A stretch of DNA of 64,000 nt from Pomacea canaliculata. Lineage: Eukaryota > Mollusca > Gastropoda > Architaenioglossa > Ampullariidae. Position 1 is the stretch's first letter; every line of letters starts with the position of its first letter. This document shows, one piece after another, positions 23,890 through 36,499 of this stretch. The notes below the pieces were generated by a model. The model saw only the letters and a program-made list of their open reading frames with translations, was not told where the DNA came from and searched no databases. The stretch is taken from contig NC_037593.1 in assembly GCF_003073045.1 (NCBI RefSeq), forward strand, positions 21,123,720-21,187,719, given 5' to 3'. Made by a program: the position numbers and the translations under genes.

Positions 23890-23962
23890 ATACTTCCTTC
23901 TTTTTTTCCTTCTTTTCTTCCTTCTTTTCTTCCTTCTTTTCTTCCTTCTTTCTTTTAGCGAA
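23890..23962. repeat. Pyrimidine minisatellite (TTCTTTTCTTCC)n
   Basis: About five TTCCTTCTTTTC units; unit 1 has roughly two at 12608-12635. It is upstream of the B2 promoter. Confidence 0.85.
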
Positions 23963-24303
23963 GGTGCAGAATACAATATTCCACCCATGGTTCTCGGGGT
24001 AGAATTACACATACTGAATATCCTCGCTGCATAAAACTGCTTCAGAAGTTTGGCTTTATTTTCAGTCGATCACATTTGTGTTCTCATCAACATGGGGCAG
24101 CTCAACAACTCGAGGACTATGCAACACCGTCACGTGATTGTTTGCACAGACTCTGGCAAAGCCTCCCTTCCGGTCCTTGCCGCCGGTAAGTACTGCACAT
24201 CACGTTTCTCAGAACGTGACACAAAGCCTGTGAAGCTCGTGAAGCTTTATGTGATGTCGTCGGATAGTTCACACGCATTGTCAACACTGGATGTGATTGT
24301 ATG

Positions 24304-24543
24304 TGTAGCCAACAGTCCAACACTCAAACCAAAAAGGCAGGAACCGTCAGGTGCAACCATTTAATGCACGGGGCTAGAAACAATAGCCACGGCTGTCCTC
24401 CTTCCCCGATCTGCTGTCGTCTGCCCTCTTCCTTTTTCTTTTACGTCATCTTTGTCGTCACCTTTTTGTCGTCACCTTATTTTGACGTCACACCTTACGT
24501 CATTTGCTCAATGAACTTCCCAAATGACATCCGGCCCTCTACA
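24304..24543. mobile_element. Solo-LTR-like element, 240 bp, with TATG target duplication
   Basis: Begins TGTAGCCAACAG and ends GGCCCTCTACA, so its ends form the TGTAG/CTACA inverted pair usual for LTRs. It is flanked by TATG at 24300-24303 and 24544-24547. Unit 1 has the empty site with one TATG (12970-12973). It contains several TGACGT/ACGTCA words near 24455-24505. No coding content. Confidence 0.8.
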
Positions 24544-24743
24544 TATGTAATGTCAAGTCAATATCCAAAAAGTCAAAAATAAATTTGTGAAAAAATTGTA
24601 ACTAAGCATTCTGTCTCGTGCAAGTACTTGCTCACTCCCAGTACATGTAACATTACAATAAACCCAGAACAGTATGAACAAGTTTTAATTAGTATGTTTT
24701 CTTACTGTCGACCTGCAGTCACCTCGCTAGCAAAGGCGCTAAG

Positions 24744-26900
24744 AACAGTGCTCCGCCTCTTCTACCAACCACGAGAGACGGAGAGGAACAGAGAGATTTG
24801 AGAGTGAGAATCAGTGCTAGTGCGACGGGCACAGGTACGGTAACTAGAAGTGCTGTGGAAACATGAGTTCTACGTCATCGACCGAGTAACTGCCAGGTGG
24901 ATTGCAAGATACCTCAACCCGGGACGGGTTTCCGCGCTTCACAAATCAGTTTAATCACCAACTTATATTACTGGAATGCTGGCAGACGATTTTTTTCCAG
25001 TTAACTACTAAAACGAGGCAGTTTTGTACAAAGCTTCCGGTTTAGTCACATTCATTGTTTAGGCTCGCCGAAACTAACAGTGGAGAACGTCACAAGTGGC
25101 TAAGCGTTGGTCTCGGCAGACAGACAGCAGTCCATCTACACACGTTCGTGGTTTGATGGCGGCAGCCATGTATAATTATGACTAAGAATAATTTTTTATG
25201 AAGTAGATTTCCGTTGTAGTCATACGGCTGCTGTCTCCTACTATTAAAGCAAGATATCAGATTTGTATCTCCAACAAGTGAAGAACATTTCGTAAAGGTG
25301 AACGGAAGTAAAGGGACTCATAAGGTAAAATAAAACTGTTAATAATTTTATAAATAGTTTAATAATTTTGAATCGCACTCATTTTTGTGTCTGTTTATAT
25401 GCAAACAGATGTCCCAGCCGTCGGGTGGGGCTGCGCTCGTTTGATGTGTTAGTAATGCTTGGATGAGGACTCAGTCCATACACACACCCGCGGAATGAGC
25501 CGATGGAGGGACACCAAAGTGAGAATCCTACAGTGCTGCTTGTGTTGTGACGACACTTCCTCTATCATGTAGCTCCGATAGAAGGTTTCCGATTGTGTAG
25601 GTATTATATACTGGTGACTGTCTCACTTGCGGACACTGTCATCAGACGCTCCTCATTGGTGCAGCAAGGTTGAGTGCGTGGTGACATAAGGAAGAATATA
25701 GGAAGCTAGTAATGCACATCCGCTTCAAACAGATGTTGTGTTTAATAAGATAAATTACTCTGTACTTTTTTGTTTGTTATAACGAAATCTCACTCTGCAT
25801 CACTTGGCGAGCTGATTGGGGTGGGTCAATCGACTGTTTAGTCGTATTTAACAGGGGTCACCCATGCTTTATATCAACGAGCGCTCAATGAAATCTCAAT
25901 CCCCATCAATGTCGTTCCGAGGAAACTAAGAGACAGATATTCCGGCCTGTACATTTTCCAGTGTTATTTCATGTACCGACGGCACATTGATTCGAATTCA
26001 AGCTTCAGTTGAGAAGGTACATCTGTATACCGCAATGTCTTCATGTCACTAAGTATGTGGCTGTGTATATAGTTTATTCCCTCCTCCAATGTTTTCCACA
26101 CCCACCACCCATCCCACTTTGTGTGTGTGTGTAAATTGTATTTACATCGTCAGAAAATTATGGTTTGAATTGCTACATGGTAGCATATTGAATTTTATAT
26201 TTTATAGTTGCTGGATCAGTTTTTAACAAATGCAAATACATTTCCACCAAGCACTCTATGATTTCCATTATGTTGGTGGTGGGGTAAGAGGGGCTATGCT
26301 GCGCATCACACAATGAGATGTGTAGAATCGTGTGTTAACTTTGGTGTGTTCACACCACTCTGGATTCACCCAGTGAAAGCGTGCACGGTCGTCACTGCAC
26401 GTGCGATGGTGACGGCCGTGCCAGACAGCGACAACGGCAATGATTGATTCTGAGTGACTCAACCTCAGGCTCAGACTGTGATTCATCAGATAATGACTCG
26501 CATGTAGAAGCGCAGGAGCAATTAAAGACCTGCTGTCAGGAGGACAACAGAGAGGGTTGGGGGTGCTGCTGGTAATCCAGCAACTGAATTCTGACAGTTA
26601 ATTTTAAGTAGTTAGTAGATGTATGCATCGCACATTTTGCTGTTATAAATATCTGACAATATTATGTTTAAATTTATTTTTCGTCCCCTACCCTCAAAAA
26701 AAAAAAAAAAAAACTACTCCTCGCTCTTTGAAAATCTGGCCAACATGACAAAGAAAGGCGGGTAGCGTGCATCGAGTTTGTGACCCTTTGACCTCCGCTG
26801 CACGCACAAAAGCATGACGTCACCGTGCAGCAGTAGTTCCAGACACGCTCGTGTGTAATCTCTCTCATCTCTGCCCTCAGCCGCACTTCACTATGGATAT
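24744..26900. other. Intergenic; includes a third copy of the GPCR B 5' flank
   Basis: Apart from the segment 25408-25735 (listed separately), I see no gene here. There is a TG microsatellite at about 26120-26132 and poly-A at 26695-26713. Confidence 0.5.
25408..25735 (-). repeat. Third partial copy of the GPCR B promoter and 5' region, without the gene
   Basis: Homologous to 23278-23640 and 11981-12350, starting exactly where the coding sequence would start (GTCGGGTGGGG...CGTTTGATGTGTTAGTAAT) and including the TATATAATA block at 25601-25610. The receptor coding sequence is absent on the left. This remnant points to at least three receptor units in the past. Confidence 0.85.
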
Positions 26901-26917
26901 TTTATCTTTTTGTATGG

Positions 26918-29785
26918 GGCGCCAAGAGGGGACTTTTCTCTCATTTTCTCTCTATAGCGATACAATTCATTTTACACTTTCAGAATTCATTCCATTATGT
27001 ACATTTCGTTGTATAGCTATAGAATGAACTTTAGAGGTATAAAATCATTGTATAGCTATGAAGAGCTTGCCGCCCCGTATTTTTCTGTATCTCTTTCACT
27101 CCCTACCTGTGCGTTTGTGTGTGTGTTTTGCGAGGATGGAGTTCATCAGAAATCAGTCACTATAAGTATATATGGTGACCGTGCATACGGTATGTCATCA
27201 ACAGTCATTTATGGAACTACTAACCGCGACAGCTTGGAGCTAAATATTCAGATATATCTATGTAGTTCATAAACGTCTCCGAACAGTTTCCTAATTGTAA
27301 GTAATGCCTAGTTGATCGGTTGGCTTGTCGAAAAGTGTTTCCACCTCTAGGTTTCACACTTTGTACTTGGTGATTTTAATAACTGTGATTTACGATCTGC
27401 TCTGCCTGCTTTCAAACAATATGTAACTTGTAATACTCGTCTTGATTGTCAACCCGATCGTTGCTATGGCAACATACCCAATGCATTCAAATCCATCCGG
27501 CTCCCTCAAATCGGTCAGTCCGATCACAACGCTGTACATCTTATTCCTGCCTACAAACCGATAGCTCAAACTAACCCCATTGTTACGCGTACTGTTCAAA
27601 TCTGGTCTCACGATTCTGTTGAGCAGTTGCAGGGTTGCTTTGAATGCACCGACTGGAACGTTTTTCTGGATTCTGCTGATGATGTCCATACTGCCACCGA
27701 TGTTATTTCTGATTATATTGGTTTTTGTAAAGACATGATTATCCCAAGGAAAGTAGTGAAAATTTACCCAAACAACAAACCCTGGATTACTAGGCAACTG
27801 AAAAACACTATAAACGCTAAGAAGGTTGCATTTCAGACAGGCGATAGAATAGAAAGAAAGCGGGTACAGAAAAAGCTGAGGGGAGAAATTAGAAAAGCCA
27901 AGTTAGATTATAAAGGAAAGGTAGAGAAGCAGTTTGAGAGTGGGAACATGAGGGATGCATGGAAAGGCCTGAAAATATTGACGGGTCTAAATCAACCGCT
28001 GACCAGTGTCCTCTCCATGTCCTTGGAAGAAAGAGTGGATTATGCAAACAAACTGAATGAATTTTATTGTCGCTTTGAGAGGGATGATGTTGGGGAAGAG
28101 TTATTTAATGTGATTTCTGAACTGGAGAAGAGAGTAGGGGAGGAGCAGCATGGGAGCGAATTGGATGACTTTGTGATTGAGGAAAATGATGTTTTATCCT
28201 TTTTAGACGGGTGAATGTGAGGAAAGCATGTGGCCCTGATAATATTTGTGGAGAGAGTGTTGAAAAATTGTGCGACTCAGCTGTCTGGTGTTTTTACTCA
28301 GTTGTTCTCTTGGTCGGTAAAGTGAGTACTGTACAAACATCTGGAAAAAATCCATCATTTGTCCTGTTCCTAAAACCAGAAACCCGATTGAACTAAATGA
28401 TTACAGGCCGTGGCATTGACCTCTATTGTTATGAAATGCTTCGAACGCATCATCCTTCGCACACTTCTCTCACAGACACAACAACACCTCGATCCCTTTC
28501 AATTTGCATACAAACAGCACAGATCCACTGACGATGCCACACTCACTCTTCTGCACAATGCATACTCTCACTTAGACAGGTCTGGCTCCTATGTACACAT
28601 TCTTTTTATTGATTTTTCTTCTGCATTTAATACTATACAGCCACATCTGTTAGCTCTGAAACTTCTTAAACTTGATGTAAGCCCCAAACTCATCCTATGG
28701 ATTGTTAACTTTCTGGTAAAACGTTCCCAAACAGTCTGTTTCCAGCATGCACTCTCCTCTTCCAGAAATACATCTGTTGGGAGCCCTCAGGGTACATGTC
28801 TCTCGCCTGTAATCTTCACCCTCTATACCAATGACTGTCGTGGCACTGATTCATCTCTCTTGATTAAATACTCTGATGATACTGCTCTCCTAGACCTCTC
28901 CAACTCACACTCTGCCTATGTTGATGCAGTAGATAAATTTCATAAATGGTGCACAGAAAACTATCTTGATCTAAATGTAAAGAAAACAAAAGAGCTGGTG
29001 ATTGATTTCAGACGCAAGAGCACTGTTATCCCTGACCTCTATATTGATGGTGCCAAGGTTGAACGTGTTGATCAGTACAAATATTTAGGAACTGTGATTG
29101 ACGACAAACTCACTTTTAACACCAATACTGAGGTTATTCATAAGAAATGTCAATCTAGATTGTACTGTTTACAAAAACTCCGTTCCTGGATGTCAACAAA
29201 AAGGTTTTAAGTGCTTTTTATAGATGTTTTCTTGAGTCTGTGTTGACATTTGGATTTTTATGTTGGTTTGGAGGATTGAGAGCTGGTAATAGGAATGTGT
29301 TAGATAGAGTTGTGAGTGTGAGTGGGAAGGTGATTGGGGAGAAGCAGGAGTGTCTGAGTGAGTTGTATGAGAGGCGAGTAGTACGGAAAGCGAGAGTGAT
29401 TGCGAAAGATAGAACACATGTTTTAGCTCAATATTATAACCTTCTTCCGTCCAAGAGACGTTTTATTGTACCCAGAGCTTCCACTGCCCGTTCTCGGAAT
29501 AGTTTTATACACCAGTCTGTTGTCTTACTGAATAAGTGTTGGAAGGATTTGTGAGTGTCTATGGGGTAGTGACTTCTGAATATAATATAAATGAAATACT
29601 TTAGTTTTGACCGTGGTATATCATTCATTCTATACTTACAGAATTGAATTTTGGAAATATAGAATACATTATAAACGTATGGAATGAATTGTATAGCTAC
29701 AGAATGAATTCTACAAGTACAGAATGCATGCTATAGCTAGACACAAAATTAGACAACATTCCCCTTTTGGCGCCTCATGGGCCTC
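26918..29785. mobile_element. Element with inverted repeat ends (GGCGCCAA-AGGGG) enclosing a LINE
   Basis: Left end GGGGCGCCAAGAGGGG (from 26920) is matched in inverse orientation by CCCCTTTTGGCGCC at 29761-29774. Inside both ends are imperfect inverted copies rich in TATAGCTATAGAATGAATT-type words (26960-27065 and 29617-29745). Similarity extends about 100-150 bp at roughly 70 percent by eye. A foldback or MITE-like element entered by a LINE is the simplest reading. Confidence 0.5.
27349..29620 (+). mobile_element. CR1/Rex1-like LINE, 5' truncated and decayed
   Basis: The element starts inside the endonuclease (VLGDFNNCDLR at 27363, SDHNAVHLI at about 27505). It passes through a linker, NKPWITRQLKNTINAKK...FQTGDR, which is typical of Rex1/CR1 elements, into reverse transcriptase. 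Frames: 27363-28213, 28211-28396, 28410-29210 and 29240-29554, with shifts between them. RT marks: FAYKQHRSTDDA, LFIDFSSAFNTI, GSPQGTCLSPVIFTLY, active site IKYSDDTALL, YLGTVIDDKL. It ends in SVVLLNKCWKDL-stop. The 5' truncation is normal for LINE insertions. It is not active as it stands. Confidence 0.88.
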
Positions 29786-32571
29786 TACAGCGGTACCAAG
29801 CGAGTGTTTTAACCACTACCCGCCCACCCCACCCCGGCCACACCTCGCTGCATGGTATTCGCAGGTTCCGGGTGGAGCAGCACCCGTGGCGCGCGTCAGC
29901 AGCGTGACAGTTGCCAAGAGGCGTGACAACACCAGGCGCATGCGCAGCGCGAGGGTTGGAGCAGACGACAGTGTGGCGTAGGAAGCGGGAAGTTTCTCGC
30001 TGTGGGACAGGCTCAAACCTTGTGACAGTCGCCAGCGCACAGCCCGCCACTTCACTGCAGCAACGGAAGAACAATCGAAGTGCATGGTGATTGTACTCGG
30101 TGCTCAGACAGTTGATACCAACACGGATCACGACTTGTTTCAGCTAAGTACGTTCTTGTTTCTCATACTTGCACCCTCTTGATGCTCTCAAAAAGTCACA
30201 AATCACTTCTTTGGTAATGGAGACTGTACTTCGTTTGTTTAACCGGAAGGAGTGAGTAGACCGGTGTGGCGAGGCGGCCCTAGGACAAAGAGTGCGCTGC
30301 TCCTCACTCGAGTGTGGCCGTGTCCGAGGGTCGCTTTGTCGGGAGGCTGAGCTCACGCGCCTTTGTTTGAATGGCTGTTGGTCTCCTTTGTTTTGAACTG
30401 TGTAAAGCAGTTTGACGAACTTAGCAAAGATCAGTACAGTACGAAGGATGTACATTGTACGGTGGTGCACACTACTGTGTGTGTGATGAGAGAGAGAGAT
30501 ACAGATGAATGGAGCGATAAGATGATGACTAATCGGCATTTATTGTCTGTATTGTATAATATTCAATAAACGACACTCCCCGGTAGTAACAGGTCGGTTA
30601 TCAATGGAGTATACTGACATTCCATCCTTATCAAAAGAGAATATCGTGGCACTCCACGCTTCTCCCACAACCTTCCCAGTTATTACTACAGTCGTTTCAA
30701 ATGTTTGACACTCCGACCACTCCGATTTTTAATCGTTGGTAATGCCCTCACTACAGATGACTGTGTGTCGACGCAATGAAAAGCACTAAACGACCCTAGA
30801 TTGTGTTATGGGTGTCAGAGAAGTGGGTAAGTACATGATAGGCAGTGACTTGTATCACATACACAGTAGTTAAAGTGTGTCAATCCGATAAACGTGCCTG
30901 ACATACATCACAGTAACTACATCTGTGAGCGAGCAGGGTGGTGGTGGGGGTGGGAAGTGCCAGAGTAGTGGAACTGTGCATTTTCTTATGCTCACTGGTT
31001 TTCCATTAGGAAATACGATTCAGTATGTTATGCAAGCGAGAAAAAAAGTTCTCCTTATTTTTTCAAGCACTGAGAGACTTGTAGTGGTGCGCTGGATAAC
31101 TTCTCAGTTCTCAGGAGTAAGAGTTTCGCGATACTACACTGTCCATGTGTTGTATGTGTAAGCACACTGACCAGTGGTGATTTCAAGGGGTTGAACTTTG
31201 ATGTTCTACCCCGAGCCAGCAGATAAGGGTACATGATGGCAATGGTGTCGGTACCACAACGAACAGCTCCGTGGCTTCTCAACACGAACTCTGAACTCTA
31301 GAACCCGGTCACCACGGTGCAGACGCCAAGCTTTGTACCTCCGGACCACCCATTGTCTAGACACTCAGGGTACTTATTATCGTGAGAGCTGATGACCGGG
31401 TCAAACATGAAAAGGGAAAGGTAGGGTTCTCGTCTTACTAATCGACTGACCACGGCAGTCCGGTCGTCTCTAAGCCGAGTAGTAACCAAGAAACAGAGAC
31501 GGTAATCATCGTGAACACTCGTTGTTTTCTCTCCTGTCATCCCCCTTCTTAACCTTTGTCAACAGAACTACCACTTGCACTCATTCACCTCTAACCGATT
31601 GAACACTTTCATTCATTTCACCGACCTCTACACTAAACCTTGGGTCACCGCGTGTGAACACGTGACTACTTGGGTTTGAGGCTTGTCTTCCGATGACGTC
31701 ATTTGAGCAATAATTTGTGGGGCAGTTAGGGGTGTCCGTTCCTCAAATACAGTCTGCTGACCACCATTCGAGCTCGTCTACAGTCATCGGCAAGCAGTCG
31801 GCTTCCTTCTATGTGATTTCTGTGCACGTTTTCAGTTATTCTTTTCACGCGTGAGTGAATTTCTAAATTCAAGATTGCAATGGTCATCATTGGTAATTTT
31901 GAACTGCTTGTCAGTTGTGTAGTGCTTCCATGTCAGTTGTGTCAGTATGTCATGTCACTGCAGTGCAGGCAGACTCAGGAGGAGTATCTGTTAATGCCAT
32001 TCGCACAGCATTTCAGGGCCCCGGGCTGGTGACACATGGGGAACAAGCAGACTCCTCGTCACTCAGCCGGAAGCGTTCTAATTCACCGCAGGAAGAGCTG
32101 TACACCCGGGCCGTCGATTCGCGAACGACAAGCCTCCAACTGTCAGTAGAATAACCTTCTCTGTAGGATAATCAAGAGAGCTGGCGGTGAAATTTGTTGA
32201 CCTTACAGTTGGGTCGTTGTAATCACGCTCCTGATGGTTGAGGGCCATTGTATCCACATTTCTGATAACTGAGGGTCATTGTAATCACACTTCAAACGCG
32301 CGAGAGTGTGTTGTGAATGAAGGCGTGAAAGTAGGAAGAGTTTACAGATTTTCTTTAGACTTGTCATGGAGGATGGGGAAGATGCCCTGTGTGTGGTCGT
32401 TTTTACAGAGTAACTCAGGATGCACATAGTATGGAGACCTGTCACGTTGTGTTTAATATTTATTTGTTATATGCAATATACTGTGCATACGAGTCAGTTG
32501 ACTGTGCATTTAAATGCGGGTATGTCACGTGCTGTGTGTGTGCTGCAGGTCTGTGCTGACGACAGGCGGCC
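29786..32571. other. Intergenic region between LINE and TRIM gene
   Basis: No supported gene. On the - strand near 29803-29835, GGGTAGTGGTTAAAACACTC resembles a tRNA-type A box, so a SINE head is possible, but no B box is clear. A 79-codon frame at 31915-32154 has no recognisable family. Confidence 0.4.
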
Positions 32572-34795
32572 ATGTCCAGGAACAGCAGTCTGACGGCGGA
32601 CGAGGCGGGCATCAGTCTCACGTGTCCGGTGTGCCTGGACATGCTGACGTCGCCTCGTTTCTTGCCGTGTCACCACACGCTGTGCACAGACTGCATCTCC
32701 GACTTGATGGAGCGCGCCGGCCCAGCCCCTCACTTCCTGTGTCCGCTGTGCCAAAGCCGCGTGGCCATCCCCGACGAAGGCGTGCACAGCTTCCAGGTCA
32801 ACTTTTACCTTGCACCCTTGCTTTCCGGCAAAGTGCAGATCAGCACAGCCGGAAGCTGCCAACAGTGCCTCAGAGTGGGTGAAGGCGGAATGACTGGCGT
32901 GGCAGGTGCACGGAAATCTGCTGCCATGTCTGTGGGCACGGCGGTGGCCACGTGTGTGGAGTGTCGCTTGGCCATGTGCCGCGAGTGCGTGCAGGCGCAC
33001 CAAGAGCAGCCGCTGTACGCGCGCCACCAGTTCCGCTCGCTGACTAACTGCGACACCTCAAGAGCCGGCATCTCATGCGAGGGTCATGCAAGCCAAGAGC
33101 AGTTGGCCTTCTACTGCAAGACGTGCGACGCGCTGGTGTGTCGACCCTGCAAGGCCTTCGAGCATCCCAACCACAGACTGGTGGGTGTGGCAGTGGAGGC
33201 TGAAGCGCAAAGGTCGGAGGTGAGGAGGCAGCTCATGAGCCTGTCCACGCTGCGAGGGGCGCTGGTCAGTCTGCAGGACGAGGGGACTGTGCGCGCGGAC
33301 ACGCTGCAGACCAGCTGTCGGGACATTCTCCACACGCTGGACACCACAGAGAAAAGGCGTGCACTCAATCACTGCCCGCACGCATGCCACGGAATCCAGC
33401 TTAAAAGAAAGTGAGAGACAAACTTCTGCAAGTCATCACTGAGGAAAAGAAGAAGATACAAGAGAGAATTACTGCCATATCTGAACTGCTCGCCTTGGCC
33501 AACGAGGAAGTGAATTCCAGCGACGCCACTTCCTGTCGAAGAAGGCGAGACTAGTGTCAGGATCCAGAGCGTCATGGCCAGAATGCCGGCATCGCGAGGA
33601 GACTTAGAGTTCTCCTTTAAGATGAGCGCCGAAATCAGTTTCATTGTTGCGGCAGGACAACTCTTTCGGCTACATGACCGTGCAGTTCCAGGTCCCGATC
33701 CTTCGCCATCGCTTCAGCCTGACGTCGACGAAGCAGCACCGGAAACTGCGCAAGATCTCGCCGCGCTCGGACGGCCGAGTGTGGGCGTCGGTGGGCAACG
33801 TGCTGGTGGACATCTCCGAGGACCTGGTGGAGACGAAGCGGCTGGAGTTCCCCACTGAGATCTCCGACTTCGTGCCGGCACCCGACGGGAGCGTGTACGT
33901 GGCACTGGTCTTTCCACAACCCGTCAAGATCCTCCTGCCCTCCGAACAGGCCTGCGACTTTGCCTGTCCGCTGGTGCCCCCGGGTGCCATGGCACTCACC
34001 GACAAACATGAGCTGGCAATGGCCGCCAACGACGGGAAGGAACTCTCGCTGACTTTCTACACGCACAGTGGCGCCAGGTCGAGGAGAGTCAGCCTCCCTA
34101 GACCCGACTTCTTTCCTACGTCTATGACATTCACCAAACGCGGACAGGTGTTTTTGTGCAGTTCTGCGGAGATCCTCTGTCTAGATGCCGACTTCTCGGA
34201 AGTTGCTTGCCTGTGTGACGACGACTCCTTACAGGCCAGGGCCATCAGCACCTTGAGAGGCGTGGGGTCCGGAGTTGGCGATGTTCTGATGGCCAATGGT
34301 TCAAACGGAAGTGTGGAGGTGAGTGGGAAAAAATGTGTTCCATGTAGTGGCCACTGCAGCAGGGGAGATCATCAGAAAACGACAAATTGAATAATAACTT
34401 AACATATTACTGATTCGTATGGCTTTAAAGACGATTTTATAAATCACCAGTAAAGACGATATTTTTGCAGAATCGCTTTTTTTCTGCTGCAGGTTTTGGA
34501 GCTGGTTGGAAACACGCTAGAGCGCAGGCGCAACCTCATCGAGGGCAGACGAGGGCAAGACTGTGACGTCACACCACCCGAAGGGGAGAGCCACAATATC
34601 AGTTGCTGCGCCGTCGACCGCTCTGGGCGACTGTGGGTCGGAGAGGAAGAAGGACATATCACGTTTACGATTGGTAATGCGCTTAAAGTGATTTATGCAC
34701 GGGAAAAGTCCGCGATTAACTTCAAATCTCAACCCACAGTCGCAGCCTGTGACCTATGGCAGGACAATAACTCGATGTGTCGGAAACTGCTCTAA
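32572..34795 (+). CDS. TRIM-type RING/B-box protein, two exons, three frame breaks
   Basis: A probable E3 ubiquitin ligase of the tripartite-motif class. RING at residues 18-60 (C18, C21, C33, H35, C38, C41, C57, C60; C3HC4 spacing). A B-box 1-like zinc site (CQQC...CVECRLAMCRECVQAH) and B-box 2 (CEGHASQEQLAFYCKTCDALVCRPC...HPNH) follow, then a coiled coil (VRDKLLQVITEEKKKIQERI). The C-terminal part, VGNVLVDISEDLV...PDGSVYVALVFPQPVKILL and later DRSGRLWVGEEEG, looks like an NHL/beta-propeller region. Exon 1 ends 34318 (GTGAGT donor); exon 2 is 34493-34795 (AG acceptor). Frames break at about 33405 (AAAA where AAAAA fits), 33545 and 33650. All three are single-base type, so error and pseudogenisation are both open. 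Confidence 0.82.
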
Positions 34796-35869
34796 TTAGT
34801 TTGCCGTCCATTTAACCAACTCTGATCTCTCACAACTGCTGCCAAACATGAGTCTGATGGTGCTGTAGTATGTGTAAACAGTACTATCAATAATCATGAT
34901 GCTGTATTATGTGTCTGTACCACATGATTTACACTGTCAGCGTCATGGTGCTGTACTATGTATTATGAAATGTTCCATGAATTTAATAAGTATTGTGCAC
35001 CTGTTGATATTACTTTGATGGTGTATTATGAGTAATGGTTTTTGAACAATGAGCCTGATGATGCTGCAACATGAATTTAGTGTGTTGATGGAGCTGCACT
35101 ATGATGTACTAATGCTGCTGTATTATGAGCCTGAGTAGGTGAGGGGGGGGGATGTTTTATGGTGATCCAGCAACTAAGGCTATATCCCAGCCACCCTGTA
35201 AACAGATGCCTTATGCAGAAAAAGAACAGCGTACTCGAGGCAAGAACTGAACTCCAGACAAACTTCACGGTTGGTTATGAGCCTGATGGAGCTGTTAGCA
35301 ATAATTGTATTTACCAAGGGTCTTCTGGTCTTCTAAGTTTATTAACTATGCAGCTATCGACTTCCTACAGAGAATACAATTACAGTTAGAGTCACTGCTG
35401 GAAATATGAACTTATCACGATTCCTCTGATTGAATGAATTGCTGCAGCCTGTGAACTGTCCCACTAGGTTGTCTAAGTCTTGAGTCACGCGAGGGCAAAG
35501 CTCCTTGTTTACGTTCTCTGCTTAGTAAATATATTGTGTCCGTGGCCGATCTTTGTCTTGTAATATCTTTGGCAGTTTAGGGGACATACACCAAATCATG
35601 AGATAATATGTGAAAACACACATACAAACAAACTGTAATTGCACACGTCTCAGTTTTTGTGCGATAATTTTACATTGTCAACTAATGTTTCAGCTTATTT
35701 AAAATGTCAATACTCTGTCAGTTTATTATTTTATTGTCAGCTACTATATCGTATTATTAATTTAAAAAATTTAATTCACATTCCATGCTTGTAAAGATGT
35801 TCTACACTTAACCTTTCTTTCTCAACTTCCTTTCGTTCTTATTTCTACTGTTATATGTGTGTGTGAGTA
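34796..35869. other. Intergenic with degenerate GATGxTGCTGTATTATGAG repeats
   Basis: From about 34850 to 35310 the phrase TGATG(G/C)TGCTGTA(T)TATG recurs at least six times at uneven spacing, an old minisatellite. No gene seen. Confidence 0.5.
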
Positions 35870-36372
35870 CAGGTAGTCCTCGACTTACGACGTTGATCCG
35901 TTCTTACGCGGCGTCGTAAACCGAATTTCGACGTAAGTCGGATCATACGTTGATACAGTACTGTACCATAATAACAGTACAGTACTGCAAACACTTAGCC
36001 TATCCAAACACCTATCCTAACACAGTACCCTACATAATTATCAATAAACATAAGTCAGTAAAATATCGTGCAGTACAGTACGCTTTGTTATCACTGTCGC
36101 CTTCATAGGAGCAGATCCTTTCACATGTTCAAGGATGCCATCTTTATCCTTCATGATCGTAGCGACAGTCGAGCGACTAAGTCATAATGACCTGCCAATT
36201 TCTGTTGCTGTCTCCCTTCTCAGATTGCCTTATGATATCCACTTTCACCTCCATGGTGATGGCCTCCCTTTACTTTTATGCACTGACCTCGTAAGTCGGA
36301 ATGACCGTAATATAAAGCGTGGTAACCACGAAACGACGTAACTCGAGACCGTCGTAACCCGAGGACTACCTG
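35870..36372 (-). mobile_element. pogo/Tigger-like DNA transposon derivative
   Basis: Ends CAGGTAGTCCTCGACTTACG and, in inverse, GAGGACTACCTG at 36361-36372, form terminal inverted repeats of the Tigger type; a TA dinucleotide lies just left. Inside, the - strand reads MEVKVDIIRQSEKGDSN and, after a shift, SRSTVATIMKDKDGIL, which is the CENP-B/pogo N-terminal helix-turn-helix of the transposase. The DDE domain is gone. It is 503 bp long and non-autonomous. Confidence 0.78.
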
Positions 36373-36499
36373 TCTTAATGGACACTGATTCTCCGTCCTC
36401 TTGTCGATGGCGCTTAAAATACATGTCTAGTGCCTTTCCTTCTTTTGTCGTAGTCGGCAATAAATAAACTGTGACAAATTACACAAAAGATTTCTCACG

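Larger units (their letters stand above)
18648..24743. repeat. Tandem segmental duplication, unit 2
   Basis: The homologue of unit 1. Unit-specific differences: about 270 bp at 19236-19510 absent from unit 1, the 240 bp TGTAG...CTACA element at 24304-24543, an expanded pyrimidine repeat at 23895-23962, and the 24-bp repeat expansion inside gene B2. It lacks the 5.24 kb insertion of unit 1. Confidence 0.92.

Noticed and set aside
29800..29840. tRNA gene on the - strand
   Set aside because: Only an A-box-like word (TAGTGGTTAAAACACTC) is seen; no B box or cloverleaf could be formed.
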